A stretch of DNA of 64,000 bases from Hysterangium stoloniferum (GCA_015178975.1 WHVD01000001.1:2852001-2916000); one strand, 5' to 3'; shown: positions 22,641 to 34,200, numbered from the stretch's first letter. The notes: generated by a model from the letters alone, not told the origin. Program-made: numbers and translations.

Positions 22641-23169
22641 TTGAAGTTGGTGGTGCTGCAGGCATCCAGAACCACTATGATTCACTCTGCAGTGCAGCTG
22701 GGTACAGCACCATGTTACAGTCTAAAGGCACAAGGTGTTGGGTGGCACACCACACATGCTGTCTTTGTCACACTGTACTTGTCTGACTGTCAGACTCACA
22801 CGGCCCTTGCTCAGCTATTCCATGGGAAGTGAAAGTGGCCTTTAAGAGCCTCTGCCTTTTCCTTTATATCTCACTCACCAATGAAGCATGACAGAAGGCA
22901 ATGAGGGGTACAGAGGAATTTATTTATTCATTTCGCCAACTAGTGGTATCATGACCAAGGAGCTAGAGCATGAAAGGAAAGATCATCAGTAAAGGCAACT
23001 GGTTAGTGGCTGTGGCAGCAGCAGTCCACTGCACCAGGATTTTATGGTGGTAATATGGGGAGGTTTCCACGGACTATGATGTTCAACAATGGATAGCAAC
23101 CGCCCGTAACTTATCTCATGACCCAAGCTGATTGGGTGTGGAGTGTAGGGACACTTTCCCACTAAGTGG

Positions 23170-23390
23170 AAGTTGAGGCTCCCGATGGCAGGAAAGAAGG
23201 CCGTCCTGGTTGCACACTGTGCCAAAGTTGGGTACTCAGATTGCAGTGCAGATGGGGTGACAGCTGCATTGACACCCACACATGCAACATCTGCTTTGAT
23301 GAGAACCACAGAGCAGGAGCCTGCAGGGACTCTGACCTGAGGAGGTCACATTGCCGCTTGACCCTGCCAGCATGGCAGGTATATTAAGCA
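23170..23390 (+). pseudogene. Cys/His-rich remnant, possible zinc-knuckle protein fragment
   Basis: A + strand frame reads CTLCQSWVLRLQC and then HTCNICFDENHRAGACRD. The C-x2-C-x4-H-x4-C tail resembles zinc knuckles of retroelement gag-like proteins. The frame is short, has no start and is broken on both sides. I cannot name the parent element. Confidence 0.35.
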
Positions 23391-23524
23391 ACAGATTGGG
23401 GCACCTTTGTGGACGTGGCATCCAATTTACCCACTTCAGGCAGCTGCTCAAATGTAATCGACTTCCTGGACATTCACTTGCTGGGAGAGGTTTAGACAGA
23501 AGTCAATTCCATTGCCTTGATAGC

Positions 23525-24242
23525 TGTTAAGAACTGAAAACTGACTAATGTCAGTGGCCGACAGGGACCGATCGGAAGGACTTGGCTTCAGCTTATGTGC
23601 TGCGCCCTCGCAAATATCCATAGGATGTCCTTAAATTTCGGGCGTGAAGACTAATCCTAGTGAGTACCTTTCGGCGTGATACCGATCGGAATCGAAGGAC
23701 AAGTCGAGCGTCGGGCCAAGGGGTCGGGGCCGGGAGTGGGCGAGCGCACGCGAAGGCGGATGGGGGGATTCTTAGTATGAGACTGATACAGGCATATGAG
23801 GGTATTCTGAGTCGATATTCTGATTGCCTAGTAACTACAACTATAGCGGGTTCATATACAAGTAACAGGCGTCTGGAAAATACTAATGGGGAGAAGGGCG
23901 GAACACGGTATTAACAATAAGCTTGACTAGGAATGGGAAGTTTATGATTAGTTCGGAGGCCGATGATAACCGAGAGCGGGATTACAATAAAAGGAAATAG
24001 TTCAAGGACTACAAATATAGATAGACATATGCGAAACATAAGATTGAACGGATCAACATAATAAAAGGGACGTATCAAAGTTTGACCAGACAATACGAGT
24101 TGTTTTGATGTGGGCGTAAACAGAGTTTGATCTTCGCGAAAACATTCGTCAGCTTCGGGGCCGATGGTTTCCAAGAGGATGACTTGTCGTTGACAAGTGG
24201 CGATAACCTCGGGACCGATAGGGTTGCGACACGGTCGTAACA
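23525..24242 (-). repeat. LTR family D, copy 2, reverse orientation
   Basis: On the + strand it runs TGTTAAGAACTG to GGTCGTAACA (718 bp), the exact reverse of copies 1 and 3. The module is at 23576-23632. The flanking pentamers (ATAGC, CCAAG) do not match, so this copy either recombined with another insertion or lost one flank. Confidence 0.88.
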
Positions 24243-24248
24243 CCAAGC

Positions 24249-24560
24249 CAGCTTAGCAATGCTCTTGCTCCTCTTCAAGAATTAGCAGATGCATTAGAGG
24301 CAGGTACATGCAAGTTTGTTCAGCTGATGACCGCTGAATGTAGAGTGAGATGTTTACATGGCAAACAGCCATCAACTGAAGGAGCTGTTGTTGCACCTCC
24401 TCTGAAGCCTTGAAAGAAGCGTGCTGATGCTGGCCAGCCAAGAGGTCCCAGAAAGAAGAGAGGAGTGGCAGAAGTAGGTGCTGGTGTGTCAGGTGAAGAG
24501 ACTAGGAATGGCAATAAAGGAAACAAATGGCCAAAAATCTCTGGGAATGAATAGCATAGA
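24249..24560 (+). pseudogene. Decayed open frame of unknown transposon
   Basis: A + strand frame reads LQELADALEAGTCKFVQL, a stop, then a basic stretch with KKRADAGQPRGPRKK and WPKISGNE. One in-frame TGA splits it. An A-rich run follows at 24640-24675, compatible with the 3' end of a retroposed copy. I do not recognise the family. Confidence 0.4.
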
Positions 24561-25005
24561 TAAAAATAATTAAGAATTTGTTTTTTCGAAAGATAATGTG
24601 TATTACAATATACTAAAATTAGGCACAAGAATAGTTATAATAACATGAAAAAAAAAAAAAAGTGCAAAAAAAAGCAGAGCAAACCAGTTGAGAAATGTGG
24701 TAGTGGTGGTGGTGGTGACGAGGGGGCAGGGATTGGGGAGGGGCACCCCAGGCAGGCCACAGCACCAGAGGTTGGTAGCTAAGGCAACTCAGCCACACGG
24801 CATCAGTGGTGGGTGCTGCAGGGGATAGAGCAGCGACCAGACCGAGCGAGTTGCCAGTGACCAGTAGGAGGTACTGGAATTACGGAGATTTAGCTAGGAA
24901 TTATTCACGAGTGAGGGAGATCAGAGATCTCATCATAGATTTATGTGGCAACAGACTCCCATGTTCAGACATAAATTTATGTCCAAAGTTGGGATCAATA
25001 GGTGT
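24561..25005. other. A-rich and GT-rich spacer before G1 integrase resumes
   Basis: It holds a run of about 13 A with a second A run near 24665, a GGT-rich patch near 24705 and a CATAGATTTATG/CATAAATTTATG pair near 24940-24980. No gene seen. Confidence 0.45.
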
Positions 25006-28000
25006 GTTGATAGTTGCAATAGATGTGGAAATATTGTTCCAGTGTTTGATTAACACGTTCCATTTGTCCATCACCTTCCAGATGATATCCCGAGGTGAAG
25101 GGTAATTTCATGTCAAGGGCTTTTCTGAGGGCCTGGAAGAAATGGGAGATGAACTTGGAGCCTTGATCGGAAGTTACATGAGATGGAACACCATGTTTGG
25201 AAAATACGTGAATAATGAAAAGTTCCACTAATTGTAAGGATGTGATTGTATCATGAGTGGGTATGAAAATTCCTTGTTTCAAGAATTGATCCACAACAAC
25301 TAGGATGGATGTAAAGCCTTTGGAAGTCAGAAGTTGTTCAATAAAATCCATGGAAATTGAGTTTCAGGGTTTTTCCAGTATCAGAAGTTGCTTGAGAAGG
25401 CCGTACGGCTTATGCCTCTGGGTTTTAGAGTGTAAGCAGGTGGTGCATGACTTACAGAACTGGGTTATGAAATCTCAGAGGTTGGGCCAAGTATATTCTC
25501 TTCGGATTAGACCAAGAGTATTGTTAATGCCGTAATGTCTGGAGATTGGATGTTTGTGTTTGTACTGAAGTACGCAGAGTCAGAGATTATTGGAATCTGG
25601 AATGTAGATACATCCATCGAGACGGATAAAACCTTGAGAGTCTTGTGACCATCGGGGTTGGTCGGGATTATCAGGAACTTCTAGGTGTGGCTTGAGGGCT
25701 GGGTCAGAAGTGAGTGCAGAGAGGATATCTTGATGTAAGTGCTCAATGTCCATAATCATAATGCTATGCATAATTGGATAGTAGAGGGAAGTCGCTCGAA
25801 TAGTTGGAAAGTTGCTGTGTTGTAAAAACTGGTTTCAAGTTATGTGGATTAACAAGGGCATAGTTACTTTCCCCCTCTTTAGGATAGATGTCCCATCATC
25901 GAGTCATGGCATCTGGTTTTCCACCAAGACATCTGGGTTGGAAATGGATAATCATGTTGAAAGTGGAAAGGAATTCAGACCAGTGGGCTTGCCGGCAGAT
26001 CAAAAGTTTAGTGGTAGAAAAATATTCAAGATCTTTGTGATCGATAACAACATCAACAGGAGTTGCGGAACCTTCGAGGTAATGACACCAATATTTGAAA
26101 GCTTCAAAGATTGCCAAAAGTTCCTTATCATGAATGTCATAGTTGAGTTGTCCGAGAAAGGAAAGCGACCGGGTGAATTTCACCATCGGAATCTTGAATG
26201 GAAAGAATTGCAGCAATTGCATAATCGGAAGCATTGGTTTCCACAATAATCAGAACATCAGGTTTCCAATGAGAAAGAATCGGGGCAGAAGTGAAAGCAT
26301 TTTTTAAAGTCTGAAAAGCAGAGCAGCATTTGTCATCAAAAACCCATGGTTGAGATTTATGGGTAAGGCGAGTGAGCGGTATTGTAATATCTGAGTAGTT
26401 CCGAATGAAATGATGGTAGAAGTTTGCGAAATCTAAAAATGGCTGAATGTCTTTGACTTTCTGTGGTTCAGGCCAATCACAGACAACTTGAACCTTGGTT
26501 TCATCCATACAGAGACCCTTGGGTCTGATAATGAAACCTAATTATTCAATAGAATCCATGTCAAAATAGCATTTTTTACCATTGGCGAAAAGACAGTGTT
26601 TTTGGAGTCTTCGGAAAACTTCACAGACTTGTTCATCATGAAGAGCAGGATCCTTGGAAAATACCAAAATGTCATCCAAATAGACTATAACACATACGTC
26701 GAGCATGTCAGAAAATATATCATTAACAAAATGTTGAAAAGTGGAAGAGGCATTGGTAAGGCCGAATGGCATAACCAACCATTCAAAGGATCCATAGTGA
26801 GTCCAAAAAGCAGTTTTCCATTCATCACCCTCAGCAATTTGGACCAAATGATAGGCATGTTTAAGGTCTATTTTGGTGTAGATCCAAGCTTTCCGTGGGG
26901 CATCGAGTAAGTCAGTAATGAGTGGAAGTGGGTACTTATCTTTCCGTGTGATGGAATTTAATCCTCTGAAATCGACAGAGTCGAAGGGAACCATCCTTCT
27001 TCTTGATGAAAAGGACGGGTGCTCCATATGGAGACTTTGAGGGATGGATAAAACCTATTGACAGATGTTCATCCAAGAACTCCTGAATAGATGAAAGTTC
27101 TGATTGGGATAATGGGTAAATAGGTCCTAATGGAGGGTTTGAACCGGGCTCAATATCAATTTTTAAGTCGTAGGGCCTATGTGGTGCAAGCTGGTCAGCT
27201 TTTTGCTTACTGAAAATATCCACGAAATCATGGTATTTTTCAGGAACTCCTTCCAGGTTGACTTTTAGCTCAGATAATTCTGGAGTCACAAAACGTCCAG
27301 ATGCTTCATCAACTTTTAAGCTGATCGAAAAACACTCCATCCAGTTTACTCACCCTAACAAATGCCAAAGTGTTGATGAGAGAGATTTTCGGAGGTTTGG
27401 AGGTTTCAGTAGAAGCTGGAAGTGCCATCAAGGCCGAAGAGGCTCTGGCCAGAAAAGATGCTGCAGGAGGAACAGAAGTGTTGGGAATCCAGAAATTAAT
27501 ACTGCCCAATACCCAGTCAATCAACAGATTATATCAGGTGAGCCAGTTGTATCCAAGAACTACCAAACAACTAGAGTCCAACTGTGTTACAAAAAAAGTA
27601 ACTGTCTGGGATGTTCCACACAGGAACCGGATAGACATGTCACAGGCTTGGGTAATTGCCGTATTGCTAGTGCCATCAAACAAATGCAAAGAAATTGTGG
27701 GAACAGAATGAAGTTTCAGATTATGTTTTGTGGAAAAGGTGGTATCTACAAAACAGTGTGTGGAGCTGGAATCTATCAGAGCTCGGAACACTAAATTTCC
27801 AAGAAGGTCAGAGACAAGTTTTACAAATAATGAGTCGGGATTAGAGAGAGCGGATGCATTGAGACAGATAATCTCGGAAATACGGAGAGAGTCAATGCAA
27901 CCCTCTGTCTGTGCAGATTCTGGAGGGTTGCTTACTCTTTTTTTGACTCCGTGGTGGGTTTTTCCTTGGACATTGTAGTCGTAGTGGAAGTTGCTGTGTG

Positions 28001-28507
28001 GGCCTTGGAAGAATTAGACTTAACGGTACAGTCAGAAACCTTGTGTCTGCCTTTCCCACAGAAAAGGCAGAGATCGTTATCCATGCATTGTTGTTTCTCC
28101 TTTGGGGTGAGTTTACCGTTGGTGCCCAACAAGTGGGAAATGTTGGGTTTGTCGGAAGTTGACTGTTTTTCCTTGTTGGATTTCTTGTCTTTTTTCCGAT
28201 TGGAATTTGATTTGCCAGTATTAGTGCCAGAGTTGCTGGTGTTATTGCCTGAGTTATTGCCTGAGTTATTGCCAGAAGACTTGCTAGTTGACACCTTGTT
28301 GTTTTGAGAACATTCTGTCAGATACTCTTGGGAGACCTCAGCTTTTTGTTCCCAATAATGGGCATCGGATGTCTGAGCTTTAATCCGCATGAGTTGGAGA
28401 GTTTTCGGCTTCCCATCTTTGCAGATCTCATCTTTAAGGTGTGATGGAAGTCCCATATAGAAATGGTGCCTGAGGGCAGTGTGAGGTATCAGCTTTATGT
28501 ATCTCAT
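25006..28507 (-). pseudogene. G1 gag C-terminus, protease, RT, RNase H and integrase
   Basis: Reading on the minus strand: gag with ALRHHFYMGLPSHLKDEI and the zinc knuckle CLFCGKGRHKVSDC (about 28090-28050). Protease with ALIDSSSTHCFVD, where the usual D-S-G triad reads D-S-S, and GYNWLT. RT with [27 protein letters not shown] and the catalytic [10 protein letters not shown] near 26680. RNase H with VETNASDYAIAAIL, NYDIHDKELLAI and DHKDLEYFS. Integrase with VVVDQFLKQGIF, HGVPSHVTSDQGSKF and a GDGQMERVNQTLEQYF stretch. The frame shifts near 26995, between protease and RT and elsewhere, and stops interrupt integrase. The linear order is that of Ty3/gypsy. The gene is cut at both ends by insertions. 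Confidence 0.92.
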
Positions 28508-28734
28508 AAAGTTCTCCTAATTTTCTTTGAATTATTTAATATTCTCTCGAATTTATTGTATTTTTATTATATTCTATTGTGAAATATAAGGCCTAGTTCC
28601 TTTTAACTTCGCATAATAATAGCATATATAAGCTCATATAATGCTATTATATCTTAGTTAATTTATTATAATTTTTAACTAATTATTTATATTTTATTTA
28701 CTTAGTTATTGCTTTTTGGCACATTGTTTGCTCC
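28508..28734. other. AT-rich sequence left of LTR A copy 2
   Basis: An AT-rich, CpG-poor stretch, probably the left half of an element that LTR A copy 2 later split; the right half would continue at 31614. It contains repeated ATAATAGCATATATAAGC-like words near 28620. No gene. Confidence 0.45.
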
Positions 28735-29301
28735 TGTTACGACCGGATAATCCCGCTGGACTCTGGGCACTAACCCGTATGCCCCCACGCACTACAAGCA
28801 CCAATCGTCTGTTTATAGGATTTCCCGCCCAGACTCCGTTACGTCAAGACTAGTTACGTTCGACCTCATTAAGACACATATCAGTCACCGGACCTCCCCC
28901 GGACTCCGTCTCTGTCTATGTCCATCTTCGTCCCACGCATCAGTCACCAGACCCCGCTCAGAATCCCGTCACCGCTCTAATTGAGCCCCATTCCCGTTTT
29001 AGTCAAATGACCTGTCACAATTTAGGACTCCGCTCCCGCTCCGTTCCCCGTTATGGGTTATGCTTTGTCACAATTCGGACTCCACTCCGTTCCTAACACC
29101 AATTTGGTGTTTACTATTCCTGTTTTATGTTTTGTTAGTTTCATTTCATTATTACTGGATTTGGTATGTCATTCACTCCATGGTCTATATAAACTGGCAG
29201 ATGTTGTACATACAATCCAGTCAGAAAATTAGCTTAGATTCCTCCCAGTAATCTAATAACATTTTCCACTCTAAAAACCTTACTTGATTCACATCGCTCA
29301 C

Positions 29302-31339
29302 TGTTATGTATTTCTAAGTTTTTTCTGATTTTTAAACAATTTCCCCTAACAAATTGCGAAAACAAATATTCAAATGTAATTATATTGCGACGATTAAATT
29401 GTACAATATTTGTTTGATATATCTTGAATTTATACAAATTATTTTGTATTTTTATCTAATAAATTGAGCACGTTATTGAATTTCTACTTTTTATTCTTTT
29501 TTGATTAATATGTCGGACTCAGCGCTTATTCACAACGCGCGAGTAATCATGTGACATTCACATGATATTTCAAACTCCGACGCTGACAAAACGCGATTTG
29601 AAATACTCGCGCATTATCAAGGCGAAATATATATATTTTTATATTATTATAATAAAATATTTATATTTATAACTAACTAAAAGTAAATATAATAATTATA
29701 TAATAATATAAAACCGGCCTGGCGTTTATTACACGGCGCGCGGGAAAATCGTCACAACGAGTGACAACCGTCACAATAGGTGACAGTTGTCACAAGGGTG
29801 CGCGACTGTCACAGAGGCGCGCGACTGTCACAAAAGGCGCGCGACTGTCACAGAGGCGCGCGACTGTCACAGAGGCGCGCGACTGTCACAAAGGCGCGCG
29901 ACTGTCACAAAGGCGCGCGACGGTCACACAGGCGCGCGACTGTCACAACGCGTGACAGTCACAAGACACGAAGGGTGTCATGCGCGCGTACAGGCGCGAG
30001 AGCATTATGTCATCATATATGCTACTGCAACAAAAACAGGAAACTCTCTGGAACATTCCAGTGGCTTCCAATGGAACATTAGTTAATAGGTACTAATATT
30101 AGATAGAATATTGTAGAATATTCTATAAAATTCTACAATGTTCCATTATGCCAAGAATATTCTATAGTGTCTTAGAAGTAGTTAGAACCTTCCACAATGC
30201 TCTAGAAAATTCTAGAAAATTCTAAATGACATCACTCCTCCCAGAATGACATCATTAAATCTTCTAGAATCTTCTAAATGTCTCAGACTAAAATGTATAT
30301 AAGGAGCTCAGCTCCAGCCTTGAATAAAAAAATCAATCATATCATCACATCAACCCACCACATCTGTGTGTGTCACTGCAGCAAGCAGGCTACTCCACCC
30401 CTATCTGGGCAGTTGGACATCTAATTCCACCTCTATCTGAGCTGTTGGAAACCCTTGCCACCTCTATCAGAGTTGTTGGCCCAATCAGATCCCTTGTCAC
30501 CTCAATCTGAGCTGTTGACTGATTTGCTGTTCCCCTGTCACCTCAATCTGAGTTGTTGACTTTTGTTCCCCCTTGCCACTTCTTAATTGAATAGTTGGCT
30601 ATCTTTTATATATTATTTCCACTTCAGTTAGAGTTGTTGGTTATCAACTAATAATATATAAATAATCTCATACTATAGTCATCTCTTAATTGAGTACTGA
30701 TTATTAGTTTTCCTTACATTGTTATTTGTAGTTTAAGACTTCAGTCACCTCTAGTTGAGTAATTTGACTGTTTATTACATTGCAAATAATCCCGTTCCTT
30801 TGTTCATTTATTGTGAATCAGTAAAGCATATTCACATAAACAAATACTGAGAATATCCTTGCAGAATCCTTAAGACTACATTAAGATCCTGATAAGTTAA
30901 TATCACAGTAGACCTTGTAGGTTAGTGTAAATAAAGCATATATTATCCAAATAGTGTTTTATTCTATATCTAATCTTTTGACCCGTTTATAAATATTTTT
31001 ACTGTTTGATAAATAGTATAAAATATATATAAACTAGCTAGTATTGAAGTTAAATCTAGCTTCGGAATCAGTAAATTGTTATTCTTATTTTAGTAGTTGT
31101 TATCACAGAAAAAGAACAAGCTTGCACAAGCAGCTCTCAAAACTTTCTTTGCGAAGTTGGGTGCATATATTCAAGTAAACTCTTGACTTCAGGGGTTCTA
31201 AGTCTATTTAGGCTGCCACTGATTAATATCAAATACTTAAATTATTTTACCTTGCAGTGAATTGAGTATTTGCACATTTTGATAGAGCATTGGACTCCTT
31301 TTTCGGAAAATAGTATTAAAATAAGCCTAATACATTACA
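29302..31339 (+). repeat. Large LTR, family B, inside LTR A copy 2
   Basis: It is 2038 bp and runs from TGTTATGTATTTC to ATACATTACA. The flanks CTCAC/CTCGC differ by one base, consistent with an aged 5-bp duplication; copy 1 of family A shows the empty site. It contains a minisatellite (29790-29960), a TATA-like ATGTATATAAGGAGC at about 30292 and AATAAA-like signals at about 30325, so it looks like a complete promoter and polyA unit. A relative ends the same way at 33508. No internal coding region: a solo LTR. Confidence 0.78.
29752..29965 (+). repeat. GC-rich 19-bp minisatellite with GTGAC/GTCAC palindromes
   Basis: About eight units of GGCGCGCGACTGTCACA plus two bases. They are preceded by palindromic GTGACAACCGTCAC and GTGACAGTTGTCAC words and followed by CGTGACAGTCAC. 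It is strikingly CpG-dense in an AT-rich LTR. The open frames here are just repeat translation. Confidence 0.9.
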
Positions 31340-31608
31340 CTCGCACTAGTCGGAGCCCACGGGCTCCAGCGCATCTATCTCTCTCAACTATCTCGACTCA
31401 CAACCCACAACCTCCAACTCACGAACCACAACCTCCAACTTACGACCTACGACCCACGAACCCCGCCTGGACTCCCCGGGATCCCCATCTGTCCGTTTGA
31501 AATTGGACAACACGATCTAGCGAGGGCGCAGCCTATAAGCTGAAGCCAAGTCCTACTGGATATCCCACAGGTTTCTCCGGAAACCCGGCCTGTGTGTGTA
31601 TCCTAACA

Positions 31609-32103
31609 GCTCCAATGTGCACATTTTTGGAGTCATGTGACCTATTAGATAAGCCTCTGACCTAGTGTTGAATGTCGCATGATCCCACACTTGCCGGGAA
31701 AGTGTGACACTCAACGTCCAGCTGAGCGAATGGAGGACTCCCACGCCTCCTGCTTCCTGACGATGATGATCGATTTACAGTCATTATAATTTTTGCCCAT
31801 TCCACATCATCATTCCTTTAGTCTTTCTGAATTAGTGTACCCACCCACCCTCACCCTCATGCTGAGAACATTATTGATACAGTAATAGTCAATTTTAATT
31901 GGATTGAGAGTAATTGGATTTTCTTGGATTATTATTGCAAAGTTGTAGAAGCATGGGATACCCACCCTCCCGTGTGGTGAGTCTTCCCACACTTACGTGG
32001 AGAGCTAATGCTCTCCCCCTACCCAACCATACAGCTTTGCATACATATATCAGTCTGAGTTGGACAAGGCTGGATCGGGATAGCATTCAGTCACAAATGT
32101 GAC
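31609..32103. other. Unassigned insert sequence with block F copy 2
   Basis: It continues the element split by LTR A copy 2. Block F copy 2 lies at 31668-31760 and includes CACACTT-GCCGGGA-AAGTGTG, a perfect 7-bp hairpin. No gene is supported; short frames at 31810-32086 have no recognisable domain. Confidence 0.5.
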
Positions 32104-33508
32104 TGTAACGACTTACTCAAGTCATAATTTGATTCCACCGACTCATCAAATGCTTCCATCCCAGGACCACGGCCCTTCATGTTCAAGCAAGAGGTTAGAA
32201 CCCTTGTCTCAGAGAGGGGAATCACATGGTAAATAAAGGGTAAAAAATAAGTAGAATATGAGGTCATTATGACCTAACTAATGACCTCATAAAATAAATA
32301 AATGGTTAAATATTTATTTATCAAAATGTATATAAGGAGGGCCCAAGTTTCCAATAAAATAAATCTATCATACACATATTTTACTGCACAGCTCAGAAGC
32401 TTATCTAATCATCCTAAGGACAATAATAGCCTTAGTCTGATACACTAACTGCAAGCACCTACACTTGCAGAATCTTGAATCTTTGTCAGCAACTCTTGAA
32501 CTTAGCCTATCATCTAAGTTCTCCCAGCCTCACAGCTACCCTTAGGCTTATTAATTACATAATAAATCTAATAAGTATCTAAGTATCCTTACTGAAATTC
32601 CCTGCCAATACTGTTAGAATAGCAAGCACGCAATAGTCCCTTTATGGTAAGGTCATGACGTACCAGCCCATAAGACAAAAGCCTTCCTTTGTTGTACTCC
32701 TTTATTGTTTCCTTTTGTCACATGAAAATATTTCTCCAGAACATTCTAGTACACATTCCATGCTATTGTTCTCATTTTCTCTTTGCTCCGAGTTAGCTTA
32801 AATACAAGCCATCCCAGTCAACTTCACCTCAGCTATTTGGCATACAGCGTGCAAATACTGAGGTGAGATACTTACTACTATGCATTCCTAACTCTTTTAC
32901 TTATTACCATTACCTTAGTATTGTTCTTTCACTTAGGTAATCAATAACTAGCTATTTGGCATACAGCGTGCAAATACTGAGTATTGTTCTTTCACTTAGT
33001 TCTCACAAATACTAGATTATTCAAGGCCCAGCCCTAAGTTTATTGAATTAATCAAGTACAAGTACTCAAATAATCCAATATGAATTATTTTCTCTATTAA
33101 TAAATTATGTAACACCTAGTACAAGTACTCAGATAATCCAATATGAATTATTTTCTCTATTAATAAATTATGTAACACCTTGTTAAATAACTATTAATAG
33201 TTACAAATAAGAATACAAGAATCTGAAGCTTTATATCAAGTCTCTGTTAAGTTACTGCACATAATACTCAGCTTCTAGCCCCTATTCTCAAGGAATAGTT
33301 CTTTTATTTGCTAAAAGAGTCATATATTGTTCTATTGAACCTTTCAATAATCAAAATAAGCATTGATTTGAGTTGTTTAAGCTTAATAGCGCAGCTCATT
33401 AATCTATCAGTATTTAAATTATTGGCCCTTTGCTTGTTTTATTGTTGAAGCTCTGTGACACTATAGCATATATTGAGCTATCTAAGAGAAACCCCTGAAT
33501 ACATTACA
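32104..33508 (+). repeat. Large LTR, family B-like, inserted at G1 gag
   Basis: It runs from TGTAACGACTTAC to AATACATTACA (1405 bp). It shares with LTR B the ending TACATTACA and the promoter/polyA layout (ATGTATATAAGGAGG at about 32327, CAATAAAATAAATC at about 32355). The right end abuts gag sequence at 33509. The flanks (GTGAC, GTAAG) do not match. It contains internal duplications at about 32831-32990 and 33056-33183. Confidence 0.7.
33056..33183 (+). repeat. 63-bp tandem duplication in LTR B-like
   Basis: Two adjacent near-identical units start TACAAGTACTCA and end AATTATGTAACACCT, differing at about one or two positions. The high identity suggests a recent replication slip. Confidence 0.85.
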
Positions 33509-33660
33509 GTAAGGTCTGAAATTAGTTTCCAGTTCTTCCACAAATGCGTCCCAGTCATCGAGCCATACAGGTGTCTCGTCGGATATTCCAGATAGTCTGG
33601 GTTCGAACCAATCCTGAGCAGTATCCTTGAGATAAGAAAGCGTGAAATTGACTTTTCAAC
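33509..33660 (-). pseudogene. G1 gag N-terminal fragment
   Basis: A minus-strand frame reads TLSYLKDTAQDWFEP, then PVWLDDWDAFVEELETNF, the gag core of fungal gypsy elements. It matches the gag debris of G2 at 6990-7110. It is cut on the left by LTR B-like and on the right by unrelated + strand sequence. Confidence 0.8.
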
Positions 33661-34200
33661 TGTGACATCCAATGAGATCTCACTGCCAGACACTGAACAT
33701 CAAATTTGTGGTGTTCTGAAAGATCATTACATTGTGGCTGACTGGGATCCCATGCTAAAAGTTGTTATGGATGCAGAAAATGTCATTGCAAAGGCTTTGG
33801 AAGGACTCAATGTATTCACCCTCAAGATTTTTGGCTGCCATCTCACTCAATTCATCCTCTCCACGTTGCCCAGTATTCCAGGTCAAGCAGCCATCACAAC
33901 CACTACTCCTGTACAACTCTCTGATGCTGAATGAGACCTTTCAGCAGCTGTTGACAACCTCAAGCAATGCAAACAAATCATTGGGACACCACTCACACTG
34001 GAAGAAATGCTGAATCCAGTTGAAGAAATGGAAGTGGGACATTTGGTTTACAGGTTTGAAGGTGGCAATGAGGCCATTGTTTCACAGGTGAACTACAAGG
34101 AGGCTGTCAGATGTGGGGAGGTTGTGGAGATTGAATCAGACTCAGAGATCATGGGTGGCTATCCACTACCAGAGATGAGCCTGGGGGAGGTCATTCTGTG
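33661..34200 (+). pseudogene. Possible DNA-transposase C-terminal tail
   Basis: A + strand frame, interrupted by one TGA near 33932, reads LPDTEHQICGVLKDHYIV, then AVDNLKQCKQIIGTPLTLEE and FEGGNEAIVSQV, and ends in an acidic EIESDSE region. This layout resembles the acidic C-terminus of pogo/CENP-B-like DDE transposases in basidiomycetes, as I recall it. No catalytic core is present, so the call is tentative. Confidence 0.4.

Larger units (their letters stand above)
21839..25005. mobile_element. Insertion complex in G1 integrase
   Basis: About 3.2 kb separate two halves of G1 integrase. It includes a 90-bp block also found at 31668-31760, a 41-bp tandem repeat, a Cys/His-rich remnant, a reverse LTR D and a decayed open frame followed by an A-rich run near 24640. 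No single element spans it, so it is probably several insertions. No clean target duplication was found at the G1 junctions, and about 20 integrase residues are missing there. Confidence 0.6.
28735..31608 (+). repeat. LTR family A, copy 2 (TSD GCTCC), split by LTR B
   Basis: It starts TGTTACGACCGG at 28735 and ends TATCCTAACA at 31608. A perfect GCTCC duplication flanks it (28730-28734 and 31609-31613). Its own sequence is 28735-29301 plus 31340-31608 (about 840 bp); the rest is LTR B. The module is at 31505-31553. CpG-rich and close to copy 1. Confidence 0.92.
19330..33660 (-). mobile_element. Ty3/gypsy element G1, split by two nested insertions
   Basis: Reading on the minus strand: N-terminal gag fragment (33660-33509), an insertion complex (33508-28508), rest of gag, protease, RT, RNase H and integrase (28507-25006), a second insertion complex (25005-21839), end of integrase (21838-21281), an antisense gene (20063-21107), a purine-rich tract and the 3' LTR (19879-19330). 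The 5' LTR and the gag start are lost beyond 33660. The joining points fall inside gag and integrase, which proves both complexes arrived later. Frameshifts and TGA codons are frequent. All coding parts are dead. Confidence 0.85.

Noticed and set aside
23525..24242. Treating this reverse LTR D as a clean solo insertion
   Set aside because: The flanking pentamers ATAGC and CCAAG do not match, unlike copies 1 and 3.
29790..29960. Possible CRISPR array
   Set aside because: Units are contiguous 19-bp repeats without spacers, and the organism is a eukaryote.
29761..30086. Three overlapping + strand frames with repeated RDCHRGARLSQ-like units
   Set aside because: They translate the 19-bp minisatellite. 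A 19-bp unit is not a multiple of three, so all frames stay open without selection.
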